Shown here one piece after another: positions 4,575-5,012 of a DNA stretch of 5,012 nt. The DNA lies in the NCBI GenBank assembly GCA_034666705.1, contig JAXDLH010000202.1:1-5012 (forward strand), given 5' to 3'. The notes below the pieces were generated by a model. That model saw nothing but the letters and a program-made list of their open reading frames with translations. It was not told the DNA's origin and searched no databases. Each line of letters begins with the position of its first letter. The first letter of the stretch is position 1. Made by a program: the position numbers and the translations under genes. The DNA comes from JAXDLH01 sp034666705. GTDB taxonomy: Bacteria > Chloroflexota > UBA6077 > SHYK01.

Positions 4575-5012
4575 GACTGCATCTCCGCGGCCGTGCCTGC
4601 TGGTGCGCGCAGCTCCGCCAGTGCCTGCACCTCCCAACGGCCGAGCAGTTGCACCTCCGGCGTCAACCACACGCCGGTAAGATCCCAGATTGACCGCTGC
4701 ACGTGATTGATGAGTGCCAGCACGTCGCTCGCAGATGCCTTGTCTCGATTCAGGATGAAGTTGCCATGGAGCGTGGAGATCTCGGCGTCGCCAATGCGAC
4801 AGCCCTTGAGGCCGGCCGCGTCCACGAGCCGCCCGGCGGCGTCACCCGGTGGGTTGGCGAAGACGGAACCGACGCTATACCCCGAAGGCTGGGTGCTGCG
4901 CCGGGTACGCTGGATCTCGGCGACGCGGTTGCGGAGCGCCGCGGGATCTCCGGGCGCAAGGCGGTAGGTGGCGGAGAGTACGGCCGCGCGCAGTTCGCCG
5001 CGCTTCAGGCGG
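4571..5012 (-). CDS. murB: UDP-N-acetylenolpyruvoylglucosamine reductase MurB, C-terminal part
   Basis: MurB is the cytosolic FAD- and NADPH-dependent enzyme that reduces UDP-GlcNAc-enolpyruvate to UDP-MurNAc, the second committed step of peptidoglycan precursor synthesis. The window holds the last 146 residues; the upstream FAD-binding part lies beyond 5012. Visible are QPSGYSVGSVFANP, with the serine that protonates the enolpyruvyl intermediate in the family (GSVF); AGRLVDAAGLKGCRIGDAEIS; HGNFILN; the helix ASASDVLALINHVQ; and the closing GVWLTPEVQLLG, whose glutamate corresponds to the second conserved catalytic residue. The protein ends with a short, poorly conserved tail of about 21 residues. 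Its TGA stop (4573-4571) lies inside the ftsQ GTGA junction. A GTG at 4825 lies within the frame but is internal, since the conserved GSVFANP is upstream of it. Confidence 0.96.
   Translation of the reverse strand, partial: RLKRGELRAAVLSATYRLAPGDPAALRNRVAEIQRTRRSTQPSGYSVGSVFANPPGDAAGRLVDAAGLKGCRIGDAEISTLHGNFILNRDKASASDVLALINHVQRSIWDLTGVWLTPEVQLLGRWEVQALAELRAPAGTAAEMQS
4583..4586 (-). promoter_or_regulatory. ftsQ ribosome-binding site inside murB
   Basis: GGAG on the minus strand, inside the last murB codons, lies 8 nt before the GTG at 4574. It supports the short ftsQ start over the in-frame start at 4670, and fits coupled translation of murB and ftsQ. Confidence 0.65.

Noticed and set aside
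4575..4670. Longer ftsQ start at 4670
   Set aside because: It would add 32 Gly/Ala/Arg residues wholly inside murB, whereas the GTG at 4574 has GGAG at good spacing and the GTGA junction also seen at ftsZ-yggS.

Overview
The window is a stretch of a bacterial division and cell-wall (dcw) gene cluster, with every gene on the minus strand. In transcription order, from high to low coordinates, it holds: the C-terminal part of murB, ftsQ (divIB), a small membrane protein of the Sbp/DUF1290 family, ftsA, ftsZ, yggS (PLP homeostasis protein), and the first 18 codons of what looks like yggT (ylmG). No mobile element, RNA gene, CRISPR array or foreign insertion is visible.

The DNA is GC-rich. The gene set points to a high-GC, non-proteobacterial organism with a Gram-positive-style cluster. 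Sbp/DUF1290 sits beside division genes in Firmicutes, Actinobacteria and Chloroflexota; actinobacteria normally lack FtsA, and the FtsZ and YggS sequences are not typical low-GC Firmicutes. My best guess is a Chloroflexota member (Thermomicrobia/Sphaerobacter-like), with a high-GC clostridial-type lineage as the alternative. This is an inference from family knowledge, not a search.

Layout: murB and ftsQ overlap by 4 nt (GTGA). A 147-nt non-coding gap (3573-3719) follows, the only real gap in the window. It carries a perfect 15-nt palindrome and a GC-rich hairpin and separates murB-ftsQ from the sbp-ftsA-ftsZ-yggS-yggT block. Within that block the gaps are 41 nt (sbp-ftsA) and 13 nt (ftsA-ftsZ); ftsZ and yggS overlap by 4 nt (GTGA), and yggS and yggT share one base (TGATG). 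The arrangement reads as one or two tightly coupled transcription units.

Together the genes make precursor (MurB), build the Z-ring (FtsZ), tether it to the membrane (FtsA), connect it to septal wall synthesis (FtsQ), and add accessory membrane proteins (Sbp, YggT) and a PLP-binding protein (YggS).

The most notable point is the start of ftsA. Homology requires the protein to begin about 30 codons upstream of the first in-frame ATG/GTG/TTG, and the position with a perfect Shine-Dalgarno (GGAGGTGA) is an ATC codon. Secondary points are a hairpin that could bring a distant Shine-Dalgarno next to the yggS start, a second VP-rich tail motif after the usual FtsZ C-terminal peptide, and the palindrome in the ftsQ-sbp gap. 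Otherwise this is an ordinary core-genome region, and I see no evidence of an undescribed multi-gene system.
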